A DNA stretch of 35,468 nt from Acrasis kona (taxonomy: Eukaryota; Heterolobosea; Eutetramitea; Acrasida; Acrasidae). The DNA lies in the NCBI GenBank assembly GCA_026419775.2, contig JAOPGA020000127.1:1-35468 (forward strand), in the 5' to 3' direction. The notes beneath the pieces were generated by a model, which searched no databases, was not told the DNA's origin, and saw only the letters and a program-made list of their open reading frames with translations. Below, one piece after another: positions 1 through 9,942 of this stretch (position 1 is its first letter; every line of letters begins with the position of its first letter). The position numbers and the translations under genes were made by a program.

Positions 1-2
1 GT

Positions 3-1244
3 GAAAACAAGATGGAACAGTTGAGGACTGTAGCAGACACTATAAACAAGTTTGCAAAGCTGAACACAATAACAGACCGTAAGATGTATGATGTTTTGAG
101 CAAGGCAGTCTCAATTAGATGTACAAGGAATGTGTTTTGGAAGTTACATACAGCTCCATATAACTTTGATGTACACAAACAAAGTCCTGCAGATATCTTT
201 CATGTAGAGGTTCTAGGTAACTTATCTGATCGCCATATTGAAGCACTAATAGAGTTGGGATTAATTTCAGATGAGAAAGTAGACAGAGAGATGGTGAAAT
301 GGACCTTTGATCGGAGTAGCTTTCAAGACAAGCTAAAGTTATTCAGTGATCGAGGAAATTGGGATGGTGATAACTGGTCTTGCTTCTATCAAGTATCACC
401 CCTCTTATTTTATAATTTACTTTCCAAAGAGCATTTTCAATGTTGGATGGATCATCTTGTATATTACCGTATAATGTACCACTCTCTATTGTCAAAAGAA
501 GACATTCTATTTGCCAAAAAAGTACATACTCAATATGCTAGTAATTTTGTTACCCTTTACGGAAAGTTGAAGGCCAACACAATTAAATTTCATGCTGTGC
601 TTCACATGTTTGAAGAAGCAATACTATTTGGACCGCCATGTACGTACCATACAAAGCCGTTTGAGCATTTTCATGTTCAGCACAAGCGACTCGCAGGTCA
701 GTCAACACGTACAGGTGAAGTATATGCGATGAGGATGCATCAAGTCCTGGAGAGTCTTAGATATTGTTATCCAGAAACTGTGTACACCAAGAAGAAGGAG
801 TGGACCACTATTGATAATAATAGTAAATATATAAAAGAAAACACACAGATTGCAGTTCCTAATGCCGAACAGAGAAGTGAATATGTTCAAGTTGCGGCTG
901 AGAATGGATGGTGTGATAATCATGATCATATGACAATCATAAATCAGGTGGAGCTTGTTAAAAGAGATAGAACAACATTCAAGGTAAATGACTATGTGAT
1001 GTTTTCAAATGACTTAAATTCATTTGGGAGAATCACCAATATTGAACTTTGGAACATTGGAGGAAAATCAATCCCAATTGCATTTATTGATAAGTTTTTT
1101 GTACATGATTGTGTATCTGATGATTTATGTCCAAGGGTAAACACATTAAGAGTCGTCGACCAAACCCATGCTCACATCAATGACTTGGTACCAATACTCA
1201 TTGCGGAAAAGAATCAAGAACAACGTGTGTGCATATTTTATTAA
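3..1244 (+). CDS. Transposase C-terminal part (TNP2/KDZ-like), 5' end outside window
   Basis: The frame is open to the left window edge, and the first ATG is at 12, so the protein is probably longer than the visible 410 aa. Around residues 190-250 it reads LYG, then a histidine-rich LHM helix, then FGPP, F-E-H-F-H and a basic segment. This is the pattern of the C-terminal helical region of TNP2/Plavaka/KDZ and DUF4218 transposases (LYG...N.H.L.H....GP...F.FE...). The catalytic D-D-E part should lie upstream and is not visible. The downstream 150 residues are unrecognised. Stop TAA is followed at once by AATAAA. It runs in the same direction as the next large ORF, about 190 bp upstream of that ORF's ATG. 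The two may belong to one DNA transposon or to two neighbouring ones. Family assignment is by motif pattern only. Confidence 0.6.
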   Translation, partial: ENKMEQLRTVADTINKFAKLNTITDRKMYDVLSKAVSIRCTRNVFWKLHTAPYNFDVHKQSPADIFHVEVLGNLSDRHIEALIELGLISDEKVDREMVKWTFDRSSFQDKLKLFSDRGNWDGDNWSCFYQVSPLLFYNLLSKEHFQCWMDHLVYYRIMYHSLLSKEDILFAKKVHTQYASNFVTLYGKLKANTIKFHAVLHMFEEAILFGPPCTYHTKPFEHFHVQHKRLAGQSTRTGEVYAMRMHQVLESLRYCYPETVYTKKKEWTTIDNNSKYIKENTQIAVPNAEQRSEYVQVAAENGWCDNHDHMTIINQVELVKRDRTTFKVNDYVMFSNDLNSFGRITNIELWNIGGKSIPIAFIDKFFVHDCVSDDLCPRVNTLRVVDQTHAHINDLVPILIAEKNQEQRVCIFY

Positions 1245-1295
1245 ATAAAATTTTAGAAGTTGAATTTGGTCATAAAAGTGTTGTTGAATATACGT

Positions 1296-1342
1296 GTGGT
1301 AACCACCGAAAATTTTAGTGGTCACCACTCCACCGAAAATTT
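1296..1342. repeat. Tandem palindromic motif between two transposon ORFs
   Basis: The 11-bp palindrome GTGGTNACCAC occurs at 1296-1306 and 1318-1328. The 13-bp direct repeat CCACCGAAAATTT occurs at 1303-1315 and 1330-1342. Such short clustered repeats resemble transposase-binding subterminal repeats or an operator-like regulatory element of the flanking mobile genes. That role is inference. Confidence 0.6.
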
Positions 1343-1436
1343 CCCCTATTAGAAATATCAAGCTTCTGTAAAGGTTACCCAAGCTTTGACAACGACAACA
1401 AATTGTGATACAGTCAGAATCACATTGTTTATAGTG

Positions 1437-4400
1437 ATGGAGATTTTGTATTTTTATTTCTTCTTTCTCTCTTTTTATACCACTTTATCAAAGTTGAAGG
1501 TTAAGAAGCGAACATTGCCATTATTTCAGACAAAGAGATTTCAACTTCAGGCCTTTGAAAACTTTGTCTATAGTTATTTTCAAAACATTAAACACCTTGA
1601 AGTCTGTATGAGAGGTGGTGGTGATACTTCTGTTACAGAGAATTTTAATGACAAGCTGGTGAAATTAGGTATACAAGTGAATAAAAAAAAACAATACAGT
1701 ATGAAAGTGTACCTTCTTGAACAGAATACAAAAACAAAAAAACCAGCAGTATTAAAGCAGAGATTGAGAGAAGTTATGACCAATATGCCAGTTGACCTTA
1801 AAGAATGGGTCACTGATCATACTTCTGCTGTTCGAAACATGCCAGAAGTAACAATGTCCGATACAGAAGTTATTCACTATGCTTTTTTATCCAATGATCC
1901 CATTTTAAAGCCTATAGTATTGAAATATGTTACTGTACGTTTACCTCGAGGCCCAATAAAGCCAACAAAAGTTAAAGAAATCTCACAAGTGCAACAGACT
2001 CAATCAACTATAGTATCTAGTTTCCTTACTTTTGCAAAAAGCTTCTTTAAAAAAGATGTCACACAAGAAGATATATTAAAAATCATTGATGCTGTGTTTC
2101 ATAGTAAAGTACAGCATGCTGCTACATCTTATATTTGGCAAAACTTTTTAAAAAACAACTCAGATGTCAAAAAACACGATATAGAAGTGATTAAGAGTTA
2201 TATTCAGGATGTTAAACAGGCTACAAGCAATTTATCAAAACACTTGTTACAAAGTGGAGAAATTTCAAAATCTTGCTTTGATAACGTTATTTACCATGAA
2301 ATTGTGACTAGTTTAAATGACATTTTGGAAGAAAAATATCCAAAGTTAAAGTTAATGACTAGATATTGCGCTACTCAATCACATTTATGGTCTGAATCAA
2401 TTGAAACTTTTCAGTATGAACTTTTAAATAAAGAAGATATAGAATGCACAAATAAGCAAAACAAAAAGAAGCCTATATTTTACCGATTAAAAGAGGATGG
2501 AATCAGAACAATATTAGTAAACTTTTTTGGAAAATATCAAGATTCATTGCCAAGGCTATTTCAAACACCAACTTATCAGTATTCATTTATTTCTTCCGCT
2601 CGAGTAAAAGAGATTCAACATAAATGGGTTGATACATTTGTAAATTTATTTGATTTTTTGAAAAAGAAAAAATTACTTAACAATTATCAATTGTTTTTAA
2701 AGGCTTGTGAGAATAATATTCACTTACATGAATGTAATCTCACTGAGGACTTATATAATAATTTGTGTTCAAAGAAGCATCAGTGTTATGTCAATATTGA
2801 TACTCCTTGTACTTATAACAACATTGATCAAATTACAAGTAACATTCAATCGTTGTATAATACTAAATTAGTTTATTTCAAAGTAAATTGTAAGGTACTT
2901 CGTTTGTTATGCGGTGGAGATGGTTTTAATAAGTGTAAAACATCTACAAAAAAAAAAGTATTTGGTGTCTATCTCAAAATTATGAATTTTACTCATTATT
3001 ATTATTCTAAAGTAACAAACCATTTTATATTGGCATTTGGCGAGGGGGATGATGATCATATAAATTTAAAAAACAACACAAAGTCTATTTTTACACAACT
3101 TGAAAAGTTAAATCAAGATGGAATTATTTTAAACAATGAATTTTATTCTGTAGAGGTTCACTTTGGTGGTGATATGCAGTATTTACAGAATATAATTGGT
3201 GTATCTTTGGATTGGAGGTCATATTTTTGTATTAAATGTTACCATAAAGGCCATGAAACTTTTGGACAACTTCCGGAGAAAAGGACGCTAGCTTCCATTG
3301 TTAAAGATTTAACGAAGCCTAATTCAAAAAGACATTGTAGTAGTCCGATATCAAATTATTTTGATTTAGATAATTATCATTATGATAATTTACATTTCTC
3401 TCTTGCTATGATGCATGCTTTTTTAACGTATATATCATCATTGTCAACAAATGATCAAAGTGATCAAAACACTAAAAAAGCAACAGATTTGATTGATAAA
3501 GGGTTGTCTTCTAAAATGTCATTTGAGCAAGTACGTAATATTTGTGCACAATTAGGTATATCAGTAGGTAAATCAGATAAGACGCATTTACAAAAAGTGT
3601 TATCAGATTTGAAAGATGATTTATCAACTCTTAAATTTCAAAATAGTAATTTATTGCAAGAGATTCAAAAGTTGTTTAACGATGAACGAATTTGTATCAA
3701 TCTTGTAAAAGAGAGGGTGAAACCAAAAATTAGTATTATTGGTAAACAAGTTCATCAAATCATGAGCATTTTACCAAAAATACAAAATATATTAAGATTA
3801 CCTGATGGAAAGTACCAAGTTTTGAAAGATATCAATTTGTTAATGAAGATTTTTTCAAAATATACACCAACAACAGAAGAGTTACAATGGGCTTCAGAAT
3901 ATGGGGAAAGTGTTTTAGAAAAATATCAATTATTAACTGGTACCGAGGCTTTATATATACATGCTGGTCGACATATGTTAAAAGATTTACAACTTTATAA
4001 AAATTTAGCATACTTTAGTTGTCAATCAATTGAAATGGTTAATAGCAAATTAAAAAGCATGTATCGCAATCGATCAAATAAAAAATCTGTTGTTGGAGAG
4101 ACTGACTGGGTCCAACAAGTACTTGTACGGTTTGAATGGTTTAAAGATTATCGTAATGAGAATCACTTGCTTGAGAAGATTCAGCTTCCATCTAATAGTA
4201 CCTTCATTGAATCAGATAAAAGTTTATTAAAAAATTTGGATACAGAGTCTTCTGATATTTTCTCCAACAATGAGAAAAAACGAAAGAGAGATGATCAATT
4301 GTTAGCTGTGGGAGGAAACACTGCCAAAGAACGTAGATTAAATTCTCGAAGTTACTTTATGACCCATATTTTGCCATTAAATAAAGATGAATTATGGGAC

Positions 4401-5045
4401 AAGTTGACAAGTTCTCTTTTACAGAATAATGACAACATATTCTATATTGATACTGGGGGCAGTGTTGCATTACTTGATACAGAAACTCTACAATCCATCC
4501 AACAAGGTGAATTATTAGATGGCCAATTATTACATAGAGCTTTATTAAGCTTAGTATGTCATTCTGATGTTGTATTGGTGACATGTATTGAGTGGCAAAA
4601 TATTGTTCAAAACTATGCTTCAAAAGAAGAGTACCTAGATATTATACGGAGCAGATTGACAAGTTCAACTAGTTTTATTGTGTTTGTTGTTTATGACGAT
4701 GCAGGAAACTGCGGCCACTTTTTTGTCGTTCATTATAATTTTGTCAGTAACCATTGTATAATTTATGACTCCATCCATTCAGTGAACAATACACCACGGC
4801 ATATAAGATGTGTCGAGAATGTAGGATTACTAATGTCTCAATTATATTTTTCTAATGAGTATCAAGTTCCATCATTTTCGCTTGCTGCTACAACAGAACA
4901 AGGTTTGAATGAGTGCGGAATGTATAGTTTTCATTATGCTGAAAATCTACTTCAAAATAATCCACAAGGTGCTTTGGCTCTATTTAATGTTTTAGAATGC
5001 AGAAAAGTTATTTTTTACCGTGGTATTCATGTTAAAATTAAATAA
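1437..5045 (+). CDS. Transposase-like protein with C-terminal Ulp1-type (C48) cysteine protease
   Basis: A single 1202-aa ORF from the first ATG after an upstream in-frame stop; it looks whole. Middle part: GGDG with D495, GGDM with D579, then CxxC (C598, C601) with H603 and H606, then DNLHF (D650). This order matches a family of DDE-type transposase-like proteins common in cnidarian and other genomes (SGDG ... GGDyKFL ... CxWC ... DeLHL). A later segment, fSCQSIEMVNSKLKSMY, also fits that family's C-terminal part. The last 130 residues form a SUMO-protease-like domain with the complete C48 pattern: H1094 (GHFFVVH), D1111 (YDSIH), Q1155 and C1160 (EQGLNECGMY). Some KDZ DNA transposons are known to carry Ulp1-type proteases. 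Codon use is more AT-rich than in the host genes further right, as expected for a mobile element. The stop lies inside AATAAA. Mobility is inferred, since no terminal inverted repeats were found. Confidence 0.7.
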   Translation: MEILYFYFFFLSFYTTLSKLKVKKRTLPLFQTKRFQLQAFENFVYSYFQNIKHLEVCMRGGGDTSVTENFNDKLVKLGIQVNKKKQYSMKVYLLEQNTKTKKPAVLKQRLREVMTNMPVDLKEWVTDHTSAVRNMPEVTMSDTEVIHYAFLSNDPILKPIVLKYVTVRLPRGPIKPTKVKEISQVQQTQSTIVSSFLTFAKSFFKKDVTQEDILKIIDAVFHSKVQHAATSYIWQNFLKNNSDVKKHDIEVIKSYIQDVKQATSNLSKHLLQSGEISKSCFDNVIYHEIVTSLNDILEEKYPKLKLMTRYCATQSHLWSESIETFQYELLNKEDIECTNKQNKKKPIFYRLKEDGIRTILVNFFGKYQDSLPRLFQTPTYQYSFISSARVKEIQHKWVDTFVNLFDFLKKKKLLNNYQLFLKACENNIHLHECNLTEDLYNNLCSKKHQCYVNIDTPCTYNNIDQITSNIQSLYNTKLVYFKVNCKVLRLLCGGDGFNKCKTSTKKKVFGVYLKIMNFTHYYYSKVTNHFILAFGEGDDDHINLKNNTKSIFTQLEKLNQDGIILNNEFYSVEVHFGGDMQYLQNIIGVSLDWRSYFCIKCYHKGHETFGQLPEKRTLASIVKDLTKPNSKRHCSSPISNYFDLDNYHYDNLHFSLAMMHAFLTYISSLSTNDQSDQNTKKATDLIDKGLSSKMSFEQVRNICAQLGISVGKSDKTHLQKVLSDLKDDLSTLKFQNSNLLQEIQKLFNDERICINLVKERVKPKISIIGKQVHQIMSILPKIQNILRLPDGKYQVLKDINLLMKIFSKYTPTTEELQWASEYGESVLEKYQLLTGTEALYIHAGRHMLKDLQLYKNLAYFSCQSIEMVNSKLKSMYRNRSNKKSVVGETDWVQQVLVRFEWFKDYRNENHLLEKIQLPSNSTFIESDKSLLKNLDTESSDIFSNNEKKRKRDDQLLAVGGNTAKERRLNSRSYFMTHILPLNKDELWDKLTSSLLQNNDNIFYIDTGGSVALLDTETLQSIQQGELLDGQLLHRALLSLVCHSDVVLVTCIEWQNIVQNYASKEEYLDIIRSRLTSSTSFIVFVVYDDAGNCGHFFVVHYNFVSNHCIIYDSIHSVNNTPRHIRCVENVGLLMSQLYFSNEYQVPSFSLAATTEQGLNECGMYSFHYAENLLQNNPQGALALFNVLECRKVIFYRGIHVKIK

Positions 5046-5046
5046 A
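5041..5046 (+). promoter_or_regulatory. Poly(A) signal overlapping stop codon
   Basis: AATAAA contains the TAA stop of the transposase-Ulp1 ORF. The same arrangement recurs in several genes of this window. Confidence 0.6.
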
Positions 5047-5189
5047 AATTGTTGTGTAGTTGATTTTAATGTAGTAGTTAGAGAAGCAAAGTCGAGGTGC
5101 TGCTTTGTAGGTTATTTGAATAGTTGACTAAATCACACATCAAAGCTGTTGCTGTTCAATATTACATGTACAATGTACACATGTCTCAC

Positions 5190-5962
5190 CTTATGTTTGA
5201 CACAAGACGCTTTCCGGTCACTACGATAATTCCAGCAAGGGTGCACATATTTACAAAAATTATTTCCAACAACTGCTCCCCCCACCAACAATACACAAAG
5301 ATTATGAGGATATTCAGATGTTCAAATCAAACGGACAGGCGGCTAACGCCCCAAGAGAAGGCCTGAAATGTTTCATAAAGAAAGGCTTCTCTAGCAATTT
5401 AAGAGCCAGGAAACATGCGGTCCAAAAATAAATATCCGCGAAATACAAAAGCGACATAAGAATGGATGTGAAGAACTCGGTCTCCGCGAAGAGAAATGCT
5501 TACTGTTTTGTGGTGATTACAGGTCTCTCCAAAGAACAAGAGGCATCTATCAACACATCGCTCGAATTGATTGAGGTGGATTGTTTCGTCCTGGCCCAAT
5601 CCTCACAGACAACATCCAACCGTGCCCCCCAACCTGCAATGTCATTGAGCATCGATAACCTTACATCTCAAATCAAATCGATAACAGCAGCACAAGAGAA
5701 AATGGCCACAAACATTTTGGAATGTAGGGAGGAAATTAAAACAATTGCAGAGAGACAGGACGACTTGGAGATTGCTCAGAAGAACGACCATGATACCATC
5801 CACGCCCTGAAGGACGACGTTAGGGAAGCCATACTTAAACTGCTAACGGACCGTCAGCCTGAGGTGGCAACACCTACAAAGAACTTGCCAGTTCGCTCCT
5901 CACAATACATTGTTCTAAAATCATTGCGACCTTCATTGTTTTTATATTGTCTTCGCTTATGA
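5190..5962 (+). pseudogene. Decayed coding relic, family unknown, coiled coil in second half
   Basis: The plus strand carries protein-like sequence in one frame across this interval, apparently interrupted about once and without a good start. Base composition is richer in G and C than in the flanking DNA. The left part is rich in Lys and Arg. The right part, beginning near an ATG at 5462, has a heptad-like stretch (IDNLTSQIKSITAAQEKM and following) typical of a coiled coil. It sits directly behind the transposon ORFs and in front of a long non-coding stretch, so it is probably the remnant of another mobile element. I recognise no catalytic domain and cannot name the family. A degraded host gene is possible. 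Confidence 0.35.
5354..5392. repeat. Hairpin (10-bp stem with one bulged base)
   Basis: AGAGAAGGCCT (5354-5364) can pair with AGGCTTCTCT (5383-5392), leaving one bulged G and an 18-nt loop. It lies inside the decayed relic, so it may be incidental or part of an element end. A Helitron-type end was considered, but spacing and terminal bases do not fit well. Confidence 0.4.
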
Positions 5963-7031
5963 TAGAAAATTAATAATCTCATACATATGCCCAATACATT
6001 CTGGCTAGTCCCGTGGCATGTATAAACCTGAATCTGAAGTTCTTCCCACCTTTTGTAAAATATTATAGGTTTGTATGGTGTTGTTTATATCTTTCAGTAA
6101 TTTTTATCATGGATCTTTTCAGATTCAGGTTACTAGAATGATTTGATGTTCGTGACTCAAAATTTATTGTAATTATGCACAATGTCGTTTCAAACACAGC
6201 GGTTCCAAACCTTTTATCTCAAAACCATTCAATAATAATGTATAGAGGAAATGAAGGATTATTACCAAACACACAATGACGTTCAATAACATGTAATCAA
6301 ACACTGGAAGTTTATAGGATGTAACACCTTTATTACCAATAACTACAAGATCTCACTCGTAATTGCATTGCAAAACTGATGTAACAAATCAACATTATTA
6401 ACATTTCAGGTTTAAAGCCAGTCTCGAATGTTGTCAATTACTTTTAGTATGACCAGTGCATACGATACCCACGCATTACACTTAACAAGGTTTCCAATAT
6501 TGCCTTGGTTATAAACAAGAATTTGCCAGAAACATTCAAAAACTTATACGTGGATCGTCCATAGGGAATACATGCTAACAATGTGCATCAAGACTCTAAA
6601 CAAGTCAGAGTTTGGTACGAATGGCGTACTCACTTTAGTATTTAAATACAGTGTGGATTGCCACTGCTTTTGAGATCTGAATGTGGACCAAACAATGTGT
6701 TGCCCGGGTGGTGTGTTAATTTCTTGTTGATATATTTACCCACTTACTAACGTACAAATCTAATATAGCATCTAATACACACGGGCTTGTTTGCTACAAG
6801 ATTTAAATGCAGGCTTGAATAGAATCACAAATAAATCATTGAAACAGAACAACAATTGGAAGCCAAAGTGAAATTGATTGAGGGTACTTTATTGCATTAT
6901 ACATGTATGTGCCTTTAATGTTGTGTATTGATGCCCGAATGGGTTGTCTCATTACTTGAAATGAATCATCGTTCATCTTGTAGTTTTTGTTAATACAGTC
7001 TGCTTCTTGCTCTATGTGTTGATGTTGTCAT
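5963..7031. other. Gene-poor AT-rich stretch
   Basis: About 1.1 kb with no credible ORF, tRNA B-box or recognised repeat on either strand. That is unusual for this otherwise gene-dense window. It is probably old mobile-element debris or intergenic spacer. Confidence 0.5.
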
Positions 7032-7238
7032 TCAAATGTTGTTTCTCAGATACCCATGGTTCACGAACACACTGTCTGTGCTCTGCCAAGCCACGAATGA
7101 GCCCCTCAATTCTGATTGGATGCGCCATATTTCGGGCTTTACAAGAGCCGGAGTATTAAAACAGCCCGTTGTGGGAACTGATTCGGCCAAGCATGAGGCC
7201 ACTGCGAGCAAGAAGGTAACAATGAATAGTGTGTGCAT
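7032..7238 (-). CDS. Candidate small secreted protein
   Basis: A 68-aa ORF starting with ATG. It has a textbook secretory signal: MHTLF start, hydrophobic core IVTFLLAVASCLA, and a plausible cleavage after the LA at residues 17-18. Two cysteines and mixed hydrophilic sequence follow. No family is recognised. The plus strand over the same bases is also open (75 aa), so chance openness is possible. A longer spliced gene continuing leftwards on the minus strand cannot be excluded. The signal-peptide quality is the only positive evidence. Confidence 0.3.
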   Translation of the reverse strand: MHTLFIVTFLLAVASCLAESVPTTGCFNTPALVKPEIWRIQSELRGSFVAWQSTDSVFVNHGYLRNNI

Positions 7239-7890
7239 GTTTTTTTATATAAGTAAATTCTAGTAGAATTTGTGTTGGTAGAGATACTCACTATTTCTTC
7301 CGATCTCTGGTCAACCTTTAAAATCCGCGCACACGGAACGCGCAAATTGTACAAAAACGTGAAACCACCACGGGGTATTTTGAAACCAGTGTGCTGATAA
7401 TATTTGGTAGCAGGTTACAACTAATTGTCGAAACTCGTTCAGTGTGCGCTGTTACAATTCTGCTTTACCTTCTCTGATTATATGCACCATTTGTGCATAC
7501 TATTTGTTGCCGTGGGAAATGGAATGGATCAAAATTTGTTGTGGTGGTCTTGTGGCAAGAATCTTTTTAGCAGTTTCGGAAAGTCAAGCAGAAAAGTAAA
7601 TATAAATCGAAGAACTTGATGTGTCCATGTTCGTGGGAAGGAATTTTCTCGTCTTCTTCTTTTTACTACCAATGCTCTCAACTGGCATTGTGTATGTTTT
7701 AACATAACAACCATTTTGGAGTTTGGCAATGTTTGGTAGTACAGTCAATTAAGTTGCACCATTTCCAATAATTAAAGTCTGATTATATCGTTTCCATTAA
7801 CGTTAGCTTTTGTGAGTTGAAAATTGATGCAATGTGTTTTGGGTAAACTGAGTCCTTCCTGGTTAACACGTGTTTGTAACAAAGTTGATC
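7239..7890. other. Intergenic region upstream of the oligopeptidase gene
   Basis: Short overlapping ORFs occur on both strands, but none has recognisable protein features. It presumably holds the promoter of the oligopeptidase gene at its right end. No clear motif was seen. Confidence 0.4.
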
Positions 7891-9933
7891 ATGCGGAACT
7901 CATATCAGTTGGCCAGGTTATTCCGATCCCCCACAAAGATCACAAACAGAATATACAGTAGAACATATCAAAGAATGTCTACTCACAAAAACCTTCTACG
8001 CTTCGACTATGATGCCGAACAGATCAAGAAACAAACTGATGCCCTGATTGAAAAGTCAAGGAAAGTTCAAGACGGTGTAGCGGCACTAAAGGAGGAAGAA
8101 AGAACGTTTGAAAATGTTGTGATGGAACTATCATATGAAGAGTCAGAATTTGCAACTCTTGAAAGTAATTTGACTTTCCCAGGCTACGTCTCCACAAGTA
8201 AAGACGTTAGAGATGCAGCCTCAGCTGCCGAAGTATCCATCAGTCAATTTGGAATCGAAAGCGGCATGAGGTTAGATGTATACACCGCTGTCAAGTCCAT
8301 CAAGGATAAATTCTACAATGACCTTCAACAAGATCAAAAAAGATTATTAGATCGCATGGTACTTGACTATGAAAGAAATGGATTAGGTCTAGATGAAGAA
8401 AAGAGAAACAAGGTGATGGAACTCAAAAAGGAATTATCGAAGCTATGTGTTGATTTTTCAAAAAACATCTCCGAAGACAAGACCACATTACTATTCACAG
8501 AACAAGAACTTGATGGGTGCTCCAATGATTTCATCCAGAGCTTAGAAAAGGATGTCGACACAGGAAAGCGCAAGGTCACATTAAAGTATCCAGAAATCCT
8601 ACCGGTCATGAGAAATTGCAAAGTAGAAGAAACAAGAAAAGCGCTTGATCATGCCAAAGCATCACAATGTCAAGAAGTCAACGTGTCATTGTTTGAGAAG
8701 GCTCTCAAGATCCGTGATGAAATCTCGAAGGAATTGGGCTACAAGACACATGCCGATTACATTCTTGATGTGCGCATGGCCAAGAATGCAGATACGGTAT
8801 TCAAATTCTTGAATGACCTACGCGACAAGTTGACGCCGGGCGGCAAACAAGAATTACAAGTGTTGGAGAAGTTAAAGGGAGGTACCATTCATTCGTGGGA
8901 CTACAATTACTACACTCGCTTATTAAAAGAGACGGAATATCAAGTGGATGAGGATGCCATCAAGAATTACTTTCCATTCGAAAATGTATTCAACGGCCTG
9001 TTGAGCATCATCCAAGAAACATTTAATCTGAAATTCCAAGAAGTGACCAACCCAGAGACATGGCACGCGGACGTTCGTTTGTTCAACGTGTTCGATAATG
9101 ACTCTGGCGATTTCAGCGGTCAATTCTATTTGGATTTATTCCCACGCGAAGGCAAATACACTCACTTTGCAGCATTCCCATTGCAATGTCATTACATCAA
9201 GAAGGATGGATCCAGACAATATCCAGTCAGCGCCATGGTCTGTAACTTTACAAAACCAACCGCAACGGCTCCTAGTTTACTAAAACATGACGAAGTGGTC
9301 ACCTTGTGGCATGAGTTCGGTCACTTGGCCCACGGGTTCACCACCAAATCAAAATACGGAAGATTCTCCGGCACGAGCGTGGAACGTGATTTTGTGGAGA
9401 TGCCATCTCAGTTCATGGAGAATTATTGTTGGGAGAAACAAGCGCTCGAGAGATTGAGCAGTCATTACGAGACCAACCAACCGTTACCGAATGATTTAAT
9501 CGACAAGATGATTGCAGCCAAGAATGTCGGAGTGGCCTTGTTTAATTTGAGACAATTGTTCTTTGCATTGTTCGACATGACATGTCACACGAATCCACCG
9601 CCCATCAATTCTGGCGAATTGTACGAAAAGTTGAGATTGGAAGTCAGCTTGATACCCAACCACAAGGGAACCAACGGTGCTGCTGGATTCGGACACGTGA
9701 TGGGTGGATACGATGCTGGTTATTACGGTTACTTGTACAGCCAAGTGTTCAGCGCTGACATGTTTAGCGAATTCAAGGAGAAGGGAATATTCAACAAGGA
9801 CGTCGGCAGCAAGTATAGAAAGACCGTGTTGGAGACTGGCGGCATGAAGGACGGATTGGAAATCTTGAAGGAATTCTTGGGAAGAGAACCCGAAAGTGGT
9901 GCATTCTTACAGAGCATCGGATTGACCAAATAA
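7891..9933 (+). CDS. M3A zinc oligopeptidase (thimet oligopeptidase/neurolysin/saccharolysin type)
   Basis: An intronless 680-aa protein of normal length for the family. The zinc site is complete: H474-E-F-G-H478, with third ligand E503 in FVEMPSQ, 28 residues after the catalytic Glu. The substrate-binding loop reads GHVMGGYDAGYYGYLYSQVFSADMF-like, as in neurolysin. The family cleaves short peptides, in cytosol or in mitochondria where it clears leftover targeting peptides. The first 35 residues are rich in Arg, Ser and Thr and lack acidic residues, as in a mitochondrial presequence. A second in-frame ATG at 7975 would make a cytosolic form, so dual targeting is possible. The stop lies inside AATAAA (9929-9934). 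Tail-to-tail with the next minus-strand gene, whose stop is 10 bp away. Confidence 0.93.
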   Translation: MRNSYQLARLFRSPTKITNRIYSRTYQRMSTHKNLLRFDYDAEQIKKQTDALIEKSRKVQDGVAALKEEERTFENVVMELSYEESEFATLESNLTFPGYVSTSKDVRDAASAAEVSISQFGIESGMRLDVYTAVKSIKDKFYNDLQQDQKRLLDRMVLDYERNGLGLDEEKRNKVMELKKELSKLCVDFSKNISEDKTTLLFTEQELDGCSNDFIQSLEKDVDTGKRKVTLKYPEILPVMRNCKVEETRKALDHAKASQCQEVNVSLFEKALKIRDEISKELGYKTHADYILDVRMAKNADTVFKFLNDLRDKLTPGGKQELQVLEKLKGGTIHSWDYNYYTRLLKETEYQVDEDAIKNYFPFENVFNGLLSIIQETFNLKFQEVTNPETWHADVRLFNVFDNDSGDFSGQFYLDLFPREGKYTHFAAFPLQCHYIKKDGSRQYPVSAMVCNFTKPTATAPSLLKHDEVVTLWHEFGHLAHGFTTKSKYGRFSGTSVERDFVEMPSQFMENYCWEKQALERLSSHYETNQPLPNDLIDKMIAAKNVGVALFNLRQLFFALFDMTCHTNPPPINSGELYEKLRLEVSLIPNHKGTNGAAGFGHVMGGYDAGYYGYLYSQVFSADMFSEFKEKGIFNKDVGSKYRKTVLETGGMKDGLEILKEFLGREPESGAFLQSIGLTK

Positions 9934-9934
9934 A
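9929..9934 (+). promoter_or_regulatory. Poly(A) signal overlapping stop codon
   Basis: AATAAA spans the TAA stop of the oligopeptidase gene, implying an extremely short 3' UTR. Confidence 0.6.
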
Positions 9935-9942
9935 AATTGTAT

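Noticed and set aside
1-5045. Polinton, giant-virus or other capsid-bearing origin of the left cluster
   Set aside because: No capsid, polymerase or packaging ATPase features are visible. The motifs fit plain DNA transposons with an Ulp1-type domain.
5354-5395. Helitron 3' end (hairpin followed by CTAG)
   Set aside because: The CTAG directly abuts the stem instead of lying about 10 bp beyond it, and no Rep/helicase sequence is present.
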